From NCBI GenBank assembly GCA_020248905.1, contig JADCGR010000017.1, positions 41,782-105,781 of the forward strand: a DNA stretch of 64,000 nt, in the 5' to 3' direction. Every line of letters begins with the position of its first letter. The stretch's first letter is position 1. The DNA comes from Curvibacter sp. Lineage in GTDB: Bacteria > Pseudomonadota > Gammaproteobacteria > Burkholderiales > Burkholderiaceae_C. Shown piece after piece: positions 63,640 to 64,000 of the stretch. The notes beneath the pieces were generated by a model. It searched no databases. It saw only the letters and a program-made list of their open reading frames with translations, and was not told where the DNA came from. The translations under genes were made by a program, and so were the position numbers.

Positions 63640-64000
63640 TCAAAAGCTCTCCCACTCTCCCTCGTCTGTTGCGGCGGGCTTGGGGGGCGCCTTGGGGGGC
63701 ACCTTCGGGGGCGCCGCTTTCGACGCGGGCGGTGCCGCAGGCTTGGGCGCCGCGATCCGTGGCGACGGGCCTGCCCGAGCCGGCGATGGATGGCCCGCTG
63801 CGACGCGGGAGGCCTGCGCTGGCGAGGACGCCGGCGCCAGCCTCGGCATGATAGCTGCTTGGCCCGAGAGCTTGAACACGCTCACAGCCTGTACCAGCTC
63901 CTGGGCCTGGCTCTTGAGGCTGCTGGCCGCAGCGGCCATCTCTTCGACCAGCGCAGCGTTCTGCTGCGTGGCCTGGTCCATGTTCGTCACCGCTTCACCC
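63640..64000 (-). CDS. Methyl-accepting chemotaxis protein, C-terminal part
   Basis: The frame runs off the right edge. It begins with the end of the signalling coiled coil (EAVTNMDQATQQNAALVEEM, then AAAASSLKSQAQELVQAVSV), the methylation-helix-2 side of a chemoreceptor, and continues in an Ala/Pro/Lys-rich linker of about 55 residues. The C-terminus is GEWESF, whose last five residues fit the CheR/CheB-tethering consensus x-W-x-x-F/W (NWETF in Tar). Sensor and membrane parts are outside the window. It is convergent with xerC. Confidence 0.9.
   Translation of the reverse strand, partial: GEAVTNMDQATQQNAALVEEMAAAASSLKSQAQELVQAVSVFKLSGQAAIMPRLAPASSPAQASRVAAGHPSPARAGPSPRIAAPKPAAPPASKAAPPKVPPKAPPKPAATDEGEWESF

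Overview
The window is about 64 kb of GC-rich DNA that looks like a Betaproteobacterium of the order Burkholderiales, most likely family Comamonadaceae. The pointers are a Bug/TctC-type solute receptor, an H-NS protein of the BpH3 type, SlmA close to argB, a dapF-DUF484-xerC run, a gltIJKL transporter, and many short-overlap operons with ATG/GTG/TTG starts. This placement is inference from gene content, not from a marker gene.

Region 1 (1-25633) is a surface-polysaccharide (O-antigen/capsule type) locus, all on the + strand and mostly joined by 1-4 nt overlaps. It opens with the 3' part of a GDP-mannose enzyme (manC type), then wecB and wecC (UDP-ManNAc, UDP-ManNAcA), a glycosyltransferase and a Wzx-like flippase. 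Next come amino-sugar genes: DegT aminotransferase, hexapeptide acetyltransferase, Gfo/Idh dehydrogenase, SDR epimerase/dehydratase, a second aminotransferase and a second acyltransferase. HisH2/HisF2 and a WbpG-type amidotransferase follow; together they are expected to turn an N-acetyl group into an acetamidino group. HisF2 lacks the Asp11 needed by the histidine-pathway cyclase. A polysaccharide-deacetylase-like gene and an LpxD-like acyltransferase, both low in GC, sit between hisF and wbpG. Then come a fused alcohol dehydrogenase/Gfo-Idh protein, a heparinase II/III-like protein and a WbuB-like glycosyltransferase. The last block is a bacillosamine-type set: PglC-like phosphoglycosyl transferase, PglD-like acetyltransferase, PglE-like aminotransferase and PglF/WbpM-like dehydratase, with an hns gene in its middle. 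I saw no recognisable Wzy polymerase, Wzz or ligase.

Region 2 (25646-29635): argB lies between two vapBC toxin-antitoxin pairs. The first has a perfect 13-bp inverted repeat as likely operator, and its toxin stop overlaps the argB start. Then come slmA and a fumarylacetoacetate-hydrolase-family gene.

Region 3 (29692-41759): a TetR regulator with a palindromic operator/promoter heads a fatty-acid beta-oxidation operon (acyl-CoA dehydrogenase, DUF2147 protein, 3-hydroxyacyl-CoA dehydrogenase/enoyl-CoA hydratase fusion, thiolase, alpha/beta hydrolase, two thioesterase-fold proteins, enoyl-CoA hydratase). It ends at a divergent acyl-CoA thioesterase and an Atm1-type ABC exporter.

Region 4 (42105-48874): a LysR regulator, a frameshifted aspartate ammonia-lyase pseudogene, two glutamate/aspartate-type binding proteins and gltJKL, with a hairpin between gltI and gltJ and a long palindrome after gltL.

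Region 5 (48937-64000) is housekeeping: pyrC, a DUF3025 gene, htpX with a strong terminator, a small secreted protein, a COG2509 flavoprotein, RNase P RNA, an Rrf2 regulator without cluster cysteines, nhaR, an M48 peptidase and DUF898 protein, an MBL hydrolase, a Bug receptor, a CMD-family protein, dapF, a DUF484 gene, xerC, and the 3' end of a chemoreceptor with a CheR-tethering-like tail. No tRNA, rRNA other than RNase P RNA, CRISPR array or complete insertion sequence was seen.
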